This document shows positions 54,447 to 64,000 of a stretch of 64,000 nucleotides of DNA, in pieces. Position 1 is the first letter of the stretch; each line of letters opens with the position of its first letter. The stretch covers positions 124,001-188,000 of the forward strand of contig NZ_BCSI01000004.1 of the NCBI RefSeq assembly GCF_001570785.1, written 5' to 3'. The DNA is from Dermabacter hominis NBRC 106157 (GTDB lineage: Bacteria > Actinomycetota > Actinomycetes > Actinomycetales > Dermabacteraceae). The notes beneath the pieces are model-generated. The model made no database searches. It had not been told where the DNA came from and was given only the letters and a program-made list of their open reading frames with translations. A program made the translations under genes and the position numbers.

Positions 54447-55139
54447 ATGGTGAGCATGAGCACCCTCAAGAATCAGTACACGGGCAGCGTCACGAGCGGC
54501 GGGGAAAGCGACGTGCGAACCCTCGGCTCGCTCGTCATTCGCAAAGCCTCCGTCGGCCCCCTCGATAACAATGCGTACCTTCTCACGTGCAGGGTCTCGG
54601 GCGCCCAGCTCCTGATCGACGCCGCGGCCGATGCCCCGCGTCTCATGCGCCTCATCAGGGAGGGCTCCCCCACTTCCCGCCTCGACTCGATCCTCACGAC
54701 TCACTCGCACCACGATCACGTTGGCGCGCTCGCGCAGGTGCGCGCTGCGACCCAGGCAAAAACTTTCGCGGGCGCCAAGGACGCCCCGGAGATCCCGACG
54801 CCGACGGATGTTCCGCTGAAGAACGGCGACACCATCAGAGTCGGCGTGAACGATCTCGAGATCGTCGCACTTCGCGGCCACACTCCCGGTTCGGTAGCCG
54901 CCATCTACTGGGGGCAGGCCGACGGCACCCACGTTTTTACCGGCGACTCCCTTTTTCCCGGCGGCGTGGGCGCCACGCGGGGGGATTCTGAGCGCTTTAC
55001 CTCGCTGCTCAACGATGTCGAAGAGCGCCTTTTCGACGTGTTGCCTGACGAAACGTGGGTGTATCCGGGGCATGGCGAGGACACCACGATTGGTGCCGAG
55101 CGCCCGCATCTTGCCGAGTGGCGCGAGCGCGGCTGGTGA
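54447..55139 (+). CDS. MBL-fold metallo-hydrolase (glyoxalase II-like)
   Basis: 230-residue metallo-beta-lactamase-fold hydrolase. The zinc-binding motif is [16 protein letters not shown] (HxHxDH), the second histidine in [15 protein letters not shown], the bridging Asp in [13 protein letters not shown] and a later [12 protein letters not shown]. Proteins of this type next to uvrA in Micrococcales are annotated as hydroxyacylglutathione-hydrolase-like; the substrate is unknown. The frame starts ATG 54447 (MVSMSTLKN); ATG 54456 is also possible. Confidence 0.9.
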   Translation: MVSMSTLKNQYTGSVTSGGESDVRTLGSLVIRKASVGPLDNNAYLLTCRVSGAQLLIDAAADAPRLMRLIREGSPTSRLDSILTTHSHHDHVGALAQVRAATQAKTFAGAKDAPEIPTPTDVPLKNGDTIRVGVNDLEIVALRGHTPGSVAAIYWGQADGTHVFTGDSLFPGGVGATRGDSERFTSLLNDVEERLFDVLPDETWVYPGHGEDTTIGAERPHLAEWRERGW

Positions 55140-55148
55140 GTCGCCTCC

Positions 55149-55622
55149 CTAGTTGGCGCTGCCGGTCAGTTTGAACCTACCGGTGATGCTCGCCGAGTCG
55201 AGTTGGTTCGCAAAGATCGCGAAACGAACCTGGGCCTGCGTAGCTCCCTCGGGAATCTCGAGTTTCTCGACTGAGAGTGCGTGAACGGTGTGGATGTAGC
55301 GGTGCACGCGCCCTTCGGGTGGGCATGGTCCGCCGTAGCCTGAAAAGCCGTAGTCGTTCGCCCATTCACGGGCCGCCTCGGGCAGGCTCTCCCCCTCGGC
55401 AAGACCTGCCATGCTTGCGGGGATATCGAAGGCGATCCAGTGCCAGAAGCCGGAGCCTGTAGGAGCATCCGGGTCGAAAACGGTGAGAGCGAACGAACGT
55501 GTCCCCTCGGGGGCGTCAGTCCACGAGAGGTCGGGGTGGAGATTGTCGCCACCCGCGGCGTGCTCAGCAAAACGCACGGGAATTGTCTCGCCCTCGCCAA
55601 AAGCTTGAGTGGTAATACGCAT
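55149..55622 (-). CDS. YbhB/YbcL (PEBP/Raf-kinase-inhibitor-like) protein
   Basis: 157-residue phosphatidylethanolamine-binding-protein fold. Family motifs DNLHPDLSWTDAPEGTRSFA, LTVFDPDAPTGSGFWHWIAF and YGGPCPPEGRVHRYIHTVHA are intact. The bacterial role is unknown. No signal peptide is seen. ATG 55622 has AAGGAG 4 nt upstream, so the longer frame from 55670 is rejected. Confidence 0.92.
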   Translation of the reverse strand: MRITTQAFGEGETIPVRFAEHAAGGDNLHPDLSWTDAPEGTRSFALTVFDPDAPTGSGFWHWIAFDIPASMAGLAEGESLPEAAREWANDYGFSGYGGPCPPEGRVHRYIHTVHALSVEKLEIPEGATQAQVRFAIFANQLDSASITGRFKLTGSAN

Positions 55623-55713
55623 GGGTCTCCTTGCATACGGTCGATGTGTGGGAGCCGAGCGGCGCTGCACGGAGTAATCCGGACATCGTACTCGGTTATG
55701 CGTTCATTGCCAC

Positions 55714-57813
55714 CTAAGCTCCCGTGAACTGACGAAGTTCCTTCTTGAGTTCCGTCACCTCGTCGCGGATGCGCGCCGCAACTTCAAACTGGAGATTCTC
55801 CGCGGCCTGGTGCATATTCGCGGTGAGTTCCTCAATCATCTCGCGCAGCGCCTTTTCGGGGTTATCCCCCAGTTCAAGTGCACGATTGCCGGTCGTGCCA
55901 CCTCGCTCGGGCGAGCTAGAGCCCTTCGTGCGTTCCTTGCCCTTGCGATAGTCGGTCGCAAGCAGCGTCTCGGTGTCGATATCCTCGCGCGCAAGCATGT
56001 CTGTGACATCGGCGATTTTCTTGCGTAGCGGCTGCGGATCGATACCGTTTTCCTTGTTGTACGCGATTTGGATCTCACGGCGACGGTTGGTCTCATCGAT
56101 GGCTTCGCGCATCGAATCGGTGATCGAATCGGCATACATGTGCACTTGGCCAGAGACGTTACGGGCTGCACGCCCGATGGTCTGGATAAGCGAGGTACGC
56201 GAGCGGAGAAATCCTTCCTTGTCGGCATCGAGGATGGCCACGAGGGAAACCTCGGGAAGGTCGAGGCCCTCACGCAGGAGGTTGATACCGACGAGGACGT
56301 CGAATTCGCCCTGACGCAGTTCGCGCAGCAGTTCAACGCGCCGAAGAGTGTCGACATCGGAATGCAGGTATTGGACGCGCACGCCGTTCTCGAGGAGGTA
56401 GTCCGTGAGGTCCTCCGCCATGCGTTTGGTCAGCGTCGTCACGAGTACGCGCTCGTTCTTCTCGACGCGTTTTTCGATCTCGGCGCGAAGATCGTCGATT
56501 TGCCCGCGCACGGGTTTGACGATCACTTCGGGATCAACGAGACCGGTGGGGCGGATGATCTGCTCGACATAACCGTTGGCGCGTTCCAGTTCGTACTCGG
56601 CGGGCGTCGCCGAGAGGTAAACGGTCTGCCCGGTGCGCTCAATAAACTCGTCGAAGCGCAGCGGCCGGTTATCGAGTGCCGACGGCAACCTGAAACCAAA
56701 GTCAACGAGCGTGCGCTTTCGCGAGCGATCCCCCTCGAACATCGCACCGATCTGAGGCACAGTCACGTGTGACTCGTCGATGATGAGCACGAAATCTTCG
56801 GGGAAATAGTCGAGCAGGGTATTCGGGGGCGTTCCGGGGCCGCGGCCGTCAAAATGGCGGGAATAGTTTTCAACGCCATTCGTCGTTCCGGTTTGGCGCA
56901 GCATCTCGATGTCGTGAGTCGTGCGCATGCGAAGGCGCTGTGCCTCGAGCAACTTGTTTTCACCCTCGAGTTCCTCGAGGCGTTCGGCAAGTTCGGCTTC
57001 GATATCCTTGATAGCGCGCTGAAGCCGCTCGGGGCCGGCGACGTAGTGGGAGGCGGGGAAGATGTGCATCTGCTCTTCCTCGCGGATCACTTCGCCGGTC
57101 ACGGGGTGCAGAGTGTAGAGCGCGTCGATCTCGTCACCGAAAAATTCAATACGGATCGCGAGTTCTTCGTACATGGGGATGATCTCGACGGTATCGCCGC
57201 GCACACGGAACGTCCCGCGCACAAACGCGACGTCGTTGCGGTCGTACTGCATGTCGATGAATTTGCGAAGGAGAGCATCGCGCTCGATCTCCTCGCCGAC
57301 GCTTAGGCGCACCATACGATCCACGTACTCTTGCGGCGTACCGAGACCGTAAATGCAGCTCACTGAACTCACGACGACCACGTCTCGGCGAGTCAGAAGA
57401 GAGTTCGTGGCGCTGTGGCGCAGCCGCTCAACTTCGGCATTGATCGAGGAGTCCTTCTCGATGTAGGTATCCGATTGTGGAACGTACGCCTCTGGCTGGT
57501 AGTAGTCGTAGTAGCTCACGAAATACTCGACCGCGTTATTCGGAAGAAGCTCGCGAAACTCGCTCGCGAGCTGAGCGGCGAGCGTCTTGTTGTGCGCCAT
57601 GACGAGAGTGGGGCGTTGGAGCTTTTCGATCAGCCACGCCGCGGTCGCGCTCTTACCCGTTCCTGTCGCCCCGAGGAGAACAACATCCTGTTCTCCTGCG
57701 TTGATGCGCGCTGCGAGTTCCTCAATGGCCTTCGGCTGATCGCCCGCAGGCTTGTATTCGGAAACAACTTCGAAGGGCTTGACTGCACGGGTCAGTTCGG
57801 TAACGGGACGCAT
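55714..57813 (-). CDS. uvrB: Excinuclease ABC subunit B
   Basis: 699-residue DNA-repair helicase-like protein. Walker [17 protein letters not shown], beta-hairpin [19 protein letters not shown], motif [15 protein letters not shown], motif [19 protein letters not shown] and a C-terminal UVR motif ([20 protein letters not shown]) are all there. Behind coaE by 22 nt on the same strand. Confidence 0.97.
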   Translation of the reverse strand: MRPVTELTRAVKPFEVVSEYKPAGDQPKAIEELAARINAGEQDVVLLGATGTGKSATAAWLIEKLQRPTLVMAHNKTLAAQLASEFRELLPNNAVEYFVSYYDYYQPEAYVPQSDTYIEKDSSINAEVERLRHSATNSLLTRRDVVVVSSVSCIYGLGTPQEYVDRMVRLSVGEEIERDALLRKFIDMQYDRNDVAFVRGTFRVRGDTVEIIPMYEELAIRIEFFGDEIDALYTLHPVTGEVIREEEQMHIFPASHYVAGPERLQRAIKDIEAELAERLEELEGENKLLEAQRLRMRTTHDIEMLRQTGTTNGVENYSRHFDGRGPGTPPNTLLDYFPEDFVLIIDESHVTVPQIGAMFEGDRSRKRTLVDFGFRLPSALDNRPLRFDEFIERTGQTVYLSATPAEYELERANGYVEQIIRPTGLVDPEVIVKPVRGQIDDLRAEIEKRVEKNERVLVTTLTKRMAEDLTDYLLENGVRVQYLHSDVDTLRRVELLRELRQGEFDVLVGINLLREGLDLPEVSLVAILDADKEGFLRSRTSLIQTIGRAARNVSGQVHMYADSITDSMREAIDETNRRREIQIAYNKENGIDPQPLRKKIADVTDMLAREDIDTETLLATDYRKGKERTKGSSSPERGGTTGNRALELGDNPEKALREMIEELTANMHQAAENLQFEVAARIRDEVTELKKELRQFTGA

Positions 57814-57835
57814 GCCTTAACCCTAGCCCTCGCCC

Positions 57836-58510
57836 CTAGTCGGCGGCATGGAGTCGATCGTCGATGATGTCGCACGCCTTGGCGAGGGCGGCGTCGGCGC
57901 GTTCGTCAAGATGTTCGGGTGCCCCCGCATTGTCGATGAACACGTCTGCCCTCGCGCGTCGCTCCTCATCGCTGACCTGCGCTCGGATCACACCTTCGAC
58001 GTACTCACGGGACTTGCCGCGCTCGCGGACGACTCGGTCAATGCGCTCATGCTCGGGGGTCAAAACAGCGACAATGGCACGGTAGTGGCGGTCGTGCTCC
58101 AGCTCGAGAAGCAGGGGTGAGTCGTGGATGACGAGAACGCGCGTGCCGTCAGCCGCGCGTGAGGCGATAGCCGCCTCGAGCCGGCCGACTTCCGCCCACA
58201 AATGGCGGTGCACAATCCGTTCGAGATCGGCACGTGAAGAAGGGTCATCGAAGACGAGTTCGGCAAGTGCCGCACGGTTGATCGTCCCGGTCTCAGGGTC
58301 GCGGTAGCTCTCGCCGAAACGTGCGATGGCCTCCTCAAGGCCTTCGCCGGGCTGGTCGAGGACGGCTCGAGAGAGCGCGTCGAGATCAATCACGTGGTGG
58401 CCTTTTCGAGCCCATATTTTTCCGACGGTGGACTTGCCCGAACCGATTCCCCCCGTAAGCCCGATACGGAGCACTCCGGTCGGGGCATCGGGGACGGAAA
58501 CGTGCGTCAT
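57836..58510 (-). CDS. coaE: Dephospho-CoA kinase
   Basis: 224-residue P-loop kinase, the last step of coenzyme A synthesis. Walker A is GLTGGIGSGKSTVGKIWARK, the substrate part HVIDLDALSRAVL, and VIHDSPLLLEL follows. Usually it lies beside rpsA in actinobacteria; here the TRIC gene and the aro cluster stand between them. ATG start; the upstream gap to the divergent TRIC gene is 79 nt. Confidence 0.95.
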   Translation of the reverse strand: MTHVSVPDAPTGVLRIGLTGGIGSGKSTVGKIWARKGHHVIDLDALSRAVLDQPGEGLEEAIARFGESYRDPETGTINRAALAELVFDDPSSRADLERIVHRHLWAEVGRLEAAIASRAADGTRVLVIHDSPLLLELEHDRHYRAIVAVLTPEHERIDRVVRERGKSREYVEGVIRAQVSDEERRARADVFIDNAGAPEHLDERADAALAKACDIIDDRLHAAD

Positions 58511-58589
58511 GTGAGTTCACTCCTATCCGCGAGAGAGTTGAGCAACAACGTGCTTCTGGCCGTCGGGCCTGCTCCAATAGATTAGTGGA

Positions 58590-59396
58590 GTGAACACCAC
58601 GCCCGATCACTTTCTACTCACGAATCAGCTGCTTATCGCGATCGACCTCATCGGCGTGTTTGTCATGGGCATCGTCGGCGGCTCCCTCGCTCGCCGCCTT
58701 CAATTCGATGCGGTGGGATACGCCGTGCTCGGCGTCATCTCGGGCCTCGGCGGCGGCATCATTCGCGACCTCATCCTCAACTACGGCATCCCCGCGGCCT
58801 TCGCCAACCCCCTCTACCTCACCGTCGGCCTTGCCGGATCGGCGATCGCCTACATCGTCTCCTCCGAGGGCCCCATGTGGCGCCACACCACGACCGTTCT
58901 CGACTGTATTGCGCTCGGTCTTTGGGCAGCCATCGGCACAGCGAAATCTATGCTCGTGGGCCTCTCCCCTCTTCCCGCGGTCATGCTCGGCGTCACGACC
59001 GGTGTCGGCGGCGGCGTCATTCGTGACATGGCGGTGGGGCGTATCCCCGTGGTGTTTGGTGGCGGTCCGCTCTACGCGACCGCTGCTCTCCTCACCTCGG
59101 TGCTCACATGGCTCGTCTACTACTTCGACCTGCCTGCCTGGACCGTGCTTATCGCCGCCTCTTGCGGCACTCTCCTCGCGATCTTCGCGCAGTGGAAGCA
59201 GTGGAAGCTGCCTACCAATGCTCCCGATCTCGCGGTCACGATGAGCCCAAGCCAGCTTCGCGCCTTCGCCCGCCGTGTACGCAAGGCTGAAAGGCGCCGC
59301 GTAGCGATCGAGACCGGTGCGATCCCCGTCGTCAACATCGACAACGACGACCTCGCGCGGGACATCCTCGAAAATCCACCGGAAGTAGAACCGTAA
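58590..59396 (+). CDS. Trimeric intracellular cation (TRIC/UPF0126) channel family protein
   Basis: 268-residue membrane protein of the TRIC family with two repeats of three helices plus one, showing the glycine-rich signatures SGLGGGIIRDLILNYGIPAA and TGVGGGVIRDMAVGRIPVVF. Prokaryotic TRIC proteins form trimeric K+/Na+ channels. The C-terminal 60 residues are a charged tail that I do not find in the short versions of the family. GTG start. Confidence 0.9.
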   Translation: MNTTPDHFLLTNQLLIAIDLIGVFVMGIVGGSLARRLQFDAVGYAVLGVISGLGGGIIRDLILNYGIPAAFANPLYLTVGLAGSAIAYIVSSEGPMWRHTTTVLDCIALGLWAAIGTAKSMLVGLSPLPAVMLGVTTGVGGGVIRDMAVGRIPVVFGGGPLYATAALLTSVLTWLVYYFDLPAWTVLIAASCGTLLAIFAQWKQWKLPTNAPDLAVTMSPSQLRAFARRVRKAERRRVAIETGAIPVVNIDNDDLARDILENPPEVEP

Positions 59397-59412
59397 CCCC
59401 TACCGGAGCTGC

Positions 59413-60510
59413 TTACGCGGTGATGGCGGCGTAGCTTTCCTCGAGAAGCGCTTCGCTCGGCCCCTCAAGGCGGATCGGCGCGCCGACTGCATCGAGGATG
59501 ACGAAACGTAGCAGCGCCCCTCGCGCTTTCTTGTCGCGCGCCATCGCTTCGCGCAATGCTCCCCACTGACCGTCCCGGTAGCGCGTGGGCAGCGCAAGCG
59601 ATTCGAGAACATTCCGGTGGCGGGCGAGCAGAGCGCTACTCAGATGGCCGGCCCGGTGGGAAAGCTCGGCGGCAAACACCATCCCGACGGCGACGGCGTC
59701 GCCGTGTCGCCACGTGTACTTTTCATGGCGTTCGATCGCGTGAGCGAGGGTATGACCGTAATTGAGAATCTCGCGGCGTCCCTTTTCAGTGAGATCCTCG
59801 CTCACGACCTCAGCTTTCACCGTGATCGACCTGGTGAGGATTTCGGCAAACTCACTTGAGCGGGTATCGCGGACCCGGTCCAGTCCGCTTTCAATGATGT
59901 CGAGAATGCTGGGATCGGCAATAAATCCAGCCTTCACGACCTCCGCGAGGCCCGCGGAGACATCGTGCGCTGGCAGCTCTTCAAGCGCGTCGAGGTCCGC
60001 AATCACTGCACGGGGAGCATGAAATGCCCCCACAAGGTTCTTCCCCTCCGCAGTGTTGATGCCGGTCTTGCCACCAACCGCCGCATCAACCATTCCCGCA
60101 ACCGTCGTCGGCACGTGAATGACGTCGATGCCGCGAAGCCAGGTTGCGGCAGCGAAGCCTGCGAGGTCCGTCGCTGCGCCGCCTCCCATCCCAATGATCA
60201 GGTCGCTTCGCGTGAAGTCGCGTGAGCCGAGCACGCGCCACAGCTCGCTCAGCGTGTCGATCCCCTTGGCCTGCTCGGCGTCGGGGATGGCGACGGTAAG
60301 AGCCTCGCGACCGTCGGACTCGAGCGCCGCGGCAAGCCTGCGGGCCCGCTGTGCGACGGGAGCTTGGTGGACGATGAGAACGCGGAGCACTCGCTCGGGG
60401 ATCGCGGTGAGGAGAGTGCGTTCAAGCCCCCTGCCCACCGTCACGTCGTAGGAGCTCGATCCCCGACCGACGGTGATGCAAGTCGGCATCGCTGTGTCGA
60501 AACCTGTCAC
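59413..60510 (-). CDS. aroB: 3-Dehydroquinate synthase
   Basis: 365-residue NAD-dependent enzyme that cyclises DAHP, the second shikimate step. NAD and substrate motifs GMGGGAATDLAGFAAATWLRG, PTTVAGMVDAAVGGKTGIN, and metal-ligand parts GLAEVVKAGFI, LNYGHTLAHAIE are present. AAGGGG precedes GTG 60510. It follows aroK by 12 nt; no aroQ follows, as it often does in actinobacteria. Confidence 0.96.
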   Translation of the reverse strand: MTGFDTAMPTCITVGRGSSSYDVTVGRGLERTLLTAIPERVLRVLIVHQAPVAQRARRLAAALESDGREALTVAIPDAEQAKGIDTLSELWRVLGSRDFTRSDLIIGMGGGAATDLAGFAAATWLRGIDVIHVPTTVAGMVDAAVGGKTGINTAEGKNLVGAFHAPRAVIADLDALEELPAHDVSAGLAEVVKAGFIADPSILDIIESGLDRVRDTRSSEFAEILTRSITVKAEVVSEDLTEKGRREILNYGHTLAHAIERHEKYTWRHGDAVAVGMVFAAELSHRAGHLSSALLARHRNVLESLALPTRYRDGQWGALREAMARDKKARGALLRFVILDAVGAPIRLEGPSEALLEESYAAITA

Positions 60511-60522
60511 GTCGTGTCCCCT

Positions 60523-61116
60523 TTAGTCGAGAGTAGTGGTGGGCTGCGGTGACGTCAGTTCGCGCGCGAGCGTGGCCGCGAGCTCATCCGGTGAAGCTTC
60601 ACAAGTGTTGAGTGCCCATACCGCGACCTGGGCGAACAGTGGTTCTCGCTCCTTACTGACCTGAATCCACCGCGCGTGCGGGTCATCACCTGCGAGTACG
60701 GGCCTTCCCATGCCCGAACCAATACGTTCACGCGCATGATCAGCGTCGAGAAAAAGACGCACGACGAGCCTATCGCGCAGACGTTCGCGAGTGGCGGGTG
60801 ATGTCACCGCCCCACCCCCGAGGGCAAGGATTCCCTCATGCTCCGCTAGAAGGCGCGCAATGACTCTCTCTTCGAGCGCCCGAAAGTACTGCTCACCCTC
60901 GGAGGCGAAAATCTCCGGAATCGAGCGAGCAGCCTCGCGCTCGATCTCGCGATCGGAATCGACGAAGGCGAGCCCCAGCCGGTTGGCAACACGTGTGCCA
61001 ACCGTCGTTTTTCCCGAACCCATAGGCCCGACGAGTACGAGCCGCGGTCCCCCTTCATGCAGTTCGGGAGTGCGTAGGCGTGCAAGCTTCGGGAGCGCCT
61101 GTTCTCGTTCGCTCAC
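60523..61116 (-). CDS. aroK: Shikimate kinase
   Basis: 197-residue kinase. Walker A is LVLVGPMGSGKTTVGTRVA, shikimate-binding Asp/Arg in FVDSDREIEREA and YFRALEERVI, and Walker B-like LALGGGAVTSPATR. A 25-residue N-terminal extension before the P-loop is longer than usual. GTG start overlaps the aroC stop by 4 nt. Confidence 0.95.
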   Translation of the reverse strand: MSEREQALPKLARLRTPELHEGGPRLVLVGPMGSGKTTVGTRVANRLGLAFVDSDREIEREAARSIPEIFASEGEQYFRALEERVIARLLAEHEGILALGGGAVTSPATRERLRDRLVVRLFLDADHARERIGSGMGRPVLAGDDPHARWIQVSKEREPLFAQVAVWALNTCEASPDELAATLARELTSPQPTTTLD

Positions 61117-62348
61117 CGATCAGCACCATCTGCACGCGCCACGGCACACTCGCGCACGCTCGACACACGAGGGGCGATTTCGGCCACGCTGTCTCCCCCG
61201 ACCTTTTCGAGGAGAGCGTCGGCGAGAGTGATCGCGACCATCGCTTGAGCGATCACGGCCGCCGGCGCCACTGCACACACGTCAGAGCGCTGATGGTTCG
61301 CGGTCGCTTCCTCACCGGTGGCCGTGTCGATCGTTCGCAGCGCCCGCGGCACTGTCGAAATCGGCTTGAGGGCACCACGAACGGCAATGAGTTCGGCGTT
61401 CGAGATTCCGCCTTCGGTGCCCCCCGCGCGATTCGACGCGCGGCGCGTGCCAGCCGGGCCCTCTCCCTCGCCAAGAATCTCATCATGGGCGAGACTTCCA
61501 CGGCGGCCCGCATTCGCGAACCCCTCACCGATTTCCACGCCCTTCATCGCCTGGATACTCATGATTGCCTGGGCGAGGCGAGCATCAAGACGACGGTTCC
61601 ATTGCGTGTGAGAGCCGAGCCCGGCCGGAACGTTATAGGCGAGCACTTCGACGACGCCGCCCAGAGTGTCGCCGTCCTTTTTCGCCGCATCGACCTCGTC
61701 GACCATGGCCTTAGAGGCGTCGGCATCAAAACAGCGCAAAGGGTCCGCATCGAGGGCCGAGGCATCGGCGGGAGTAGGCAGCGCGCTACCTTCGGGCACG
61801 CGCGCTTGCCCCACCTGCAACGTATGTGCCACGAGCGTAACGCCCGCAGCCTGTTCAAGGAGTGCCTCACACAACGCGCCGATCACCACGCGCGCAGCGG
61901 TTTCCCGAGCGCTCGCACGCTCGAGAACGTTTCGAGCATCCTCATGGCCGTACTTGGCCATGCCTGCAAGATCAGCGTGGCCCGGGCGCGGCCTCGTGAG
62001 GGGCTTATTGCGCGCAATCTCGCGTTCATCGCCCGTACCCGCATCGATCAAGAGATCCTCGCGCGAGACGGGATCGGCGCTCATGACCTTTTCCCACTTC
62101 GGCCACTCCGTGTTTCGAATTTCCACGGCGATCGGTGAACCTAGAGTTCGACCGTGCCGCACGCCAGAAAGAATGCGAACCTCGTCCTGCTCAAACTTCT
62201 GCCGTGCTCCGCGGCCGTAACCGAGCCGGCGCCGGGCAAGCGCATCCCGCAACGCTTCGTGCGTAATCTCGACTCCCGCGGGGAAACCGTCGATCATTGC
62301 CACGAGCGAGGGTCCGTGTGACTCCCCCGCGGTCATCCAATTCAGCAC
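61113..62348 (-). CDS. aroC: Chorismate synthase
   Basis: 411-residue FMN-dependent enzyme, the last shikimate step. Signature regions are LNWMTAGESHGPSLVAMIDG at the N-terminus, GRGARQKFEQDEVRILSGVR, RPRPGHADLAGMAKYG and ASARETAARVVIGAL. GTG 62348 is preceded by AAAGG at 7 nt; the longer frame to 62405 would add residues outside the family. First gene of aroC-aroK-aroB. Confidence 0.96.
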   Translation of the reverse strand: MLNWMTAGESHGPSLVAMIDGFPAGVEITHEALRDALARRRLGYGRGARQKFEQDEVRILSGVRHGRTLGSPIAVEIRNTEWPKWEKVMSADPVSREDLLIDAGTGDEREIARNKPLTRPRPGHADLAGMAKYGHEDARNVLERASARETAARVVIGALCEALLEQAAGVTLVAHTLQVGQARVPEGSALPTPADASALDADPLRCFDADASKAMVDEVDAAKKDGDTLGGVVEVLAYNVPAGLGSHTQWNRRLDARLAQAIMSIQAMKGVEIGEGFANAGRRGSLAHDEILGEGEGPAGTRRASNRAGGTEGGISNAELIAVRGALKPISTVPRALRTIDTATGEEATANHQRSDVCAVAPAAVIAQAMVAITLADALLEKVGGDSVAEIAPRVSSVRECAVARADGADR

Positions 62349-62418
62349 AGGTGGCCTTTCGCTTAGGAGGTAAGGCGCAGGGCATGTGCCCGTTGCCGAT
62401 GCCATTCAGGTTAAAGGC

Positions 62419-62451
62419 GAAAGCGCCCCTCGCAAAACGAGGAGCGCTTTC
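62419..62451 (-). terminator. Terminator hairpin after rpsA
   Basis: GAAAGCGCTCCTCG pairs with CGAGGGGCGCTTTC (14 pairs, one wobble) around TTTTG on the minus strand, 27 nt after the rpsA stop. Only a short T-run (CCTTTAACC) follows. It parts rpsA from aroC. Confidence 0.75.
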
Positions 62452-62477
62452 GTGAGATCGCTAGGCGATCACGTCAA

Positions 62478-63941
62478 TCAGTTGTTGCCCGTGAGCTTCT
62501 CGCGAAGAGCCGCAAGTGCCTCATCGGAAGCGAGGGTGCCCTCGTCGCTCGAGGAGGACTGGAACGAGGTTGGTGCGGCCTCGCTCGCTGCCGGCGCCGC
62601 AGCCTGAGCTTCGGCGTCAGCCTTCGCAGCCTCAGCGACCTGGGCCTTGTGCTGGGTCCAGCGCTCGTACGCACGGGCGTAGTCCGCTTCCCAGGCCTCG
62701 CGCTGAGCCTCGTAGCCCTCGAGCCACTCGTTGGTCTCGGGATCGAAGCCCTCGGGGTACTTGTATTCGCCGTTTTCGTCGTACTCAGCGGCCATACCGT
62801 AGAGAGCCGGATCGAACGTCGAGTCGTCGCCCTCGGGGTCGACACCCTCGTTCGCCTGCTTGAGGGACAGCGAGATGCGACGGCGCTCGAGATCGATGTC
62901 GATGACCTTGACAAAGACTTCCTGGTCGACGCTCACAACCTGCTCGGGCAGGTCAACGTGGCGCTGGGCAAGCTCGGAAATGTGCACGAGGCCCTCGATG
63001 CCGTCCTCGACGCGCACGAACGCACCGAACGGAACGAGCTTCGTGACCTTGCCCGGCACGACCTGGCCGATGGCGTGGGTGCGGGCGAAGAGCTGCCACG
63101 GGTCTTCCTGAGTGGCCTTGAGCGAAAGCGACACGCGCTCGCGATCCATCTCGACCGAGAGGACCTCGACCTTGACGGGCTGACCAACCTCGACAACCTC
63201 GCTCGGGTGGTCGATGTGCTTCCAGGAGAGCTCGGAAACGTGGACGAGGCCGTCGACACCGCCGAGGTCCACGAACGCACCGAAGTTGACGATCGAGGAG
63301 ACGTGGCCCTCGCGAACCTGGCCCTTCTGGAGGGTCTGGAGGAAGTCGGTGCGAACCGAAGCCTGGGTCTCTTCGAGGTAGGCGCGGCGCGAGAGCACGA
63401 CGTTGTTGCGGTTCTTGTCGAGCTCGATGATCTTCGCTTCGAGCTCCTGGCCGATGTACGGCTGAAGGTCGCGCACGCGGCGCATCTCGACGAGCGAAGC
63501 GGGGAGGAAGCCGCGAAGGCCGATGTCAACGATGAGGCCGCCCTTGACAACCTCGATGACGGTGCCGGTGACGACACCTTCGTTTTCCTTGATGTCCTCG
63601 ATCGAGCCCCATGCGCGCTCGTACTGCGCACGCTTCTTCGAGAGGATCAGGCGGCCTTCCTTGTCCTCCTTCTGGAGAACGAGCGCCTCGACCTCGTCGC
63701 CGACCTCGACGACCTCATCGGGGTCGACATCGTGCTTGATCGAGAGTTCGCGGGAAGGGATGACGCCTTCGGTCTTGTAGCCGATGTCAAGAAGAACCTC
63801 GTCCCGGTCAACCTTGACGACGGTGCCCTCGACGATGTCGCCATCGTTGAAGTACTTGATGGTCGAATCGATAGCGGCGAGAAGTTCCTCTTCGCTACCG
63901 ATATCGTTGATGGCGATCTGAGGTGCGTTGTTCGTGGTCAT
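62478..63941 (-). CDS. rpsA: 30S ribosomal protein S1
   Basis: 487-residue S1 protein with four S1 RNA-binding repeats, the actinobacterial form (Escherichia coli has six): they start near GDIVEGTVVKVDRDEVLLDI, EGVVTGTVIEVVKGGLIVDI, GQVREGHVSSIVNFGAFVDL and GQVVPGKVTKLVPFGAFVRV. The C-terminal 90 residues are acidic and alanine-rich (QVAEAAKADAEAQAAAPAAS) and probably disordered. The upstream 59 nt to the window edge hold a weak GGAG ribosome site; the promoter is outside. Confidence 0.97.
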   Translation of the reverse strand: MTTNNAPQIAINDIGSEEELLAAIDSTIKYFNDGDIVEGTVVKVDRDEVLLDIGYKTEGVIPSRELSIKHDVDPDEVVEVGDEVEALVLQKEDKEGRLILSKKRAQYERAWGSIEDIKENEGVVTGTVIEVVKGGLIVDIGLRGFLPASLVEMRRVRDLQPYIGQELEAKIIELDKNRNNVVLSRRAYLEETQASVRTDFLQTLQKGQVREGHVSSIVNFGAFVDLGGVDGLVHVSELSWKHIDHPSEVVEVGQPVKVEVLSVEMDRERVSLSLKATQEDPWQLFARTHAIGQVVPGKVTKLVPFGAFVRVEDGIEGLVHISELAQRHVDLPEQVVSVDQEVFVKVIDIDLERRRISLSLKQANEGVDPEGDDSTFDPALYGMAAEYDENGEYKYPEGFDPETNEWLEGYEAQREAWEADYARAYERWTQHKAQVAEAAKADAEAQAAAPAASEAAPTSFQSSSSDEGTLASDEALAALREKLTGNN

Positions 63942-64000
63942 GTAGTAAATGGCTCCGTCGGGACAGGTAGTAGTTGGTACAGAAACACGTGTGAGCGAAG

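Overview
The window is core chromosome of a high-GC Gram-positive actinobacterium. The gene orders glgC/glgA, xerD-parA-rluB-tyrA-cmk/der, ctaB/tkt-tal-zwf-opcA, secG-tpi-pgk-gap-whiA-yvcK-rapZ-uvrC-uvrA and rpsA/coaE/uvrB are typical of Actinomycetia, and the details (Cmk-Der fusion, MBL gene beside uvrA, type I DHQ dehydratase) suit the order Micrococcales. Dermabacteraceae is my best guess at family level, but that is inference from overall gene content and I cannot test it here. No insertion sequence, phage gene, CRISPR array or rRNA gene was seen; coding density is very high, with many 1-4 nt start/stop overlaps.

Layout. 0-7.2 kb: 3' part of a SixA-like phosphatase, divergent glycogen genes glgC and glgA, an RNB-family ribonuclease with an unrecognised partner, and an ABC ATPase/SpoU methyltransferase pair. 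7.3-13.6 kb: the SOS mutasome imuA'-imuB-dnaE2 behind a near-perfect LexA box. 13.6-20.4 kb: a YhgE/Pip protein and an MMPL/RND transporter divergent from a TetR gene and a queuosine-precursor transporter. 20.6-24.7 kb: TrhO tRNA hydroxylase, a PAC2-ParA two-gene operon, a MerR regulator and a GarA/OdhI-type FHA protein. 24.9-27.5 kb: tRNA-Pro(GGG), its terminator and the most unusual gene of the window, an asparagine-synthetase-like protein with degraded active-site motifs fused to a CofE-like (F420 gamma-glutamyl ligase-like) domain. 27.5-35.1 kb: NUDIX, Cmk-Der, TyrA, RluB, ParA, XerD and CtaB on the minus strand; scpA and scpB, which normally lie between parA and rluB, are absent. 35.5-42.9 kb: pentose phosphate operon tkt-tal-zwf-opcA/pgl (the last two fused) and aroD. 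43.0-54.4 kb: secG, triose-phosphate glycolysis genes, whiA-yvcK-rapZ and uvrC-uvrA. 54.4-64 kb: an MBL hydrolase, a PEBP protein, uvrB, coaE, a TRIC channel, aroB-aroK-aroC and rpsA.

Functional links: glgC/glgA store glucose as glycogen or related alpha-glucan. tkt/tal/zwf/opcA-pgl supply NADPH and erythrose-4-phosphate, which feeds the shikimate genes aroB/aroD/aroK/aroC and, through chorismate and prephenate, tyrA. uvrA/B/C provide error-free excision repair, while the LexA-controlled mutasome provides error-prone lesion bypass. GarA, WhiA, the MerR regulator and the two orphan ParA proteins link metabolism, division and chromosome handling.

None of the intergenic stretches apart from 35131-35503 exceeds 300 bases without a gene. 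Starts were chosen from ribosome binding sites and family N-termini and often differ from the longest open frame.
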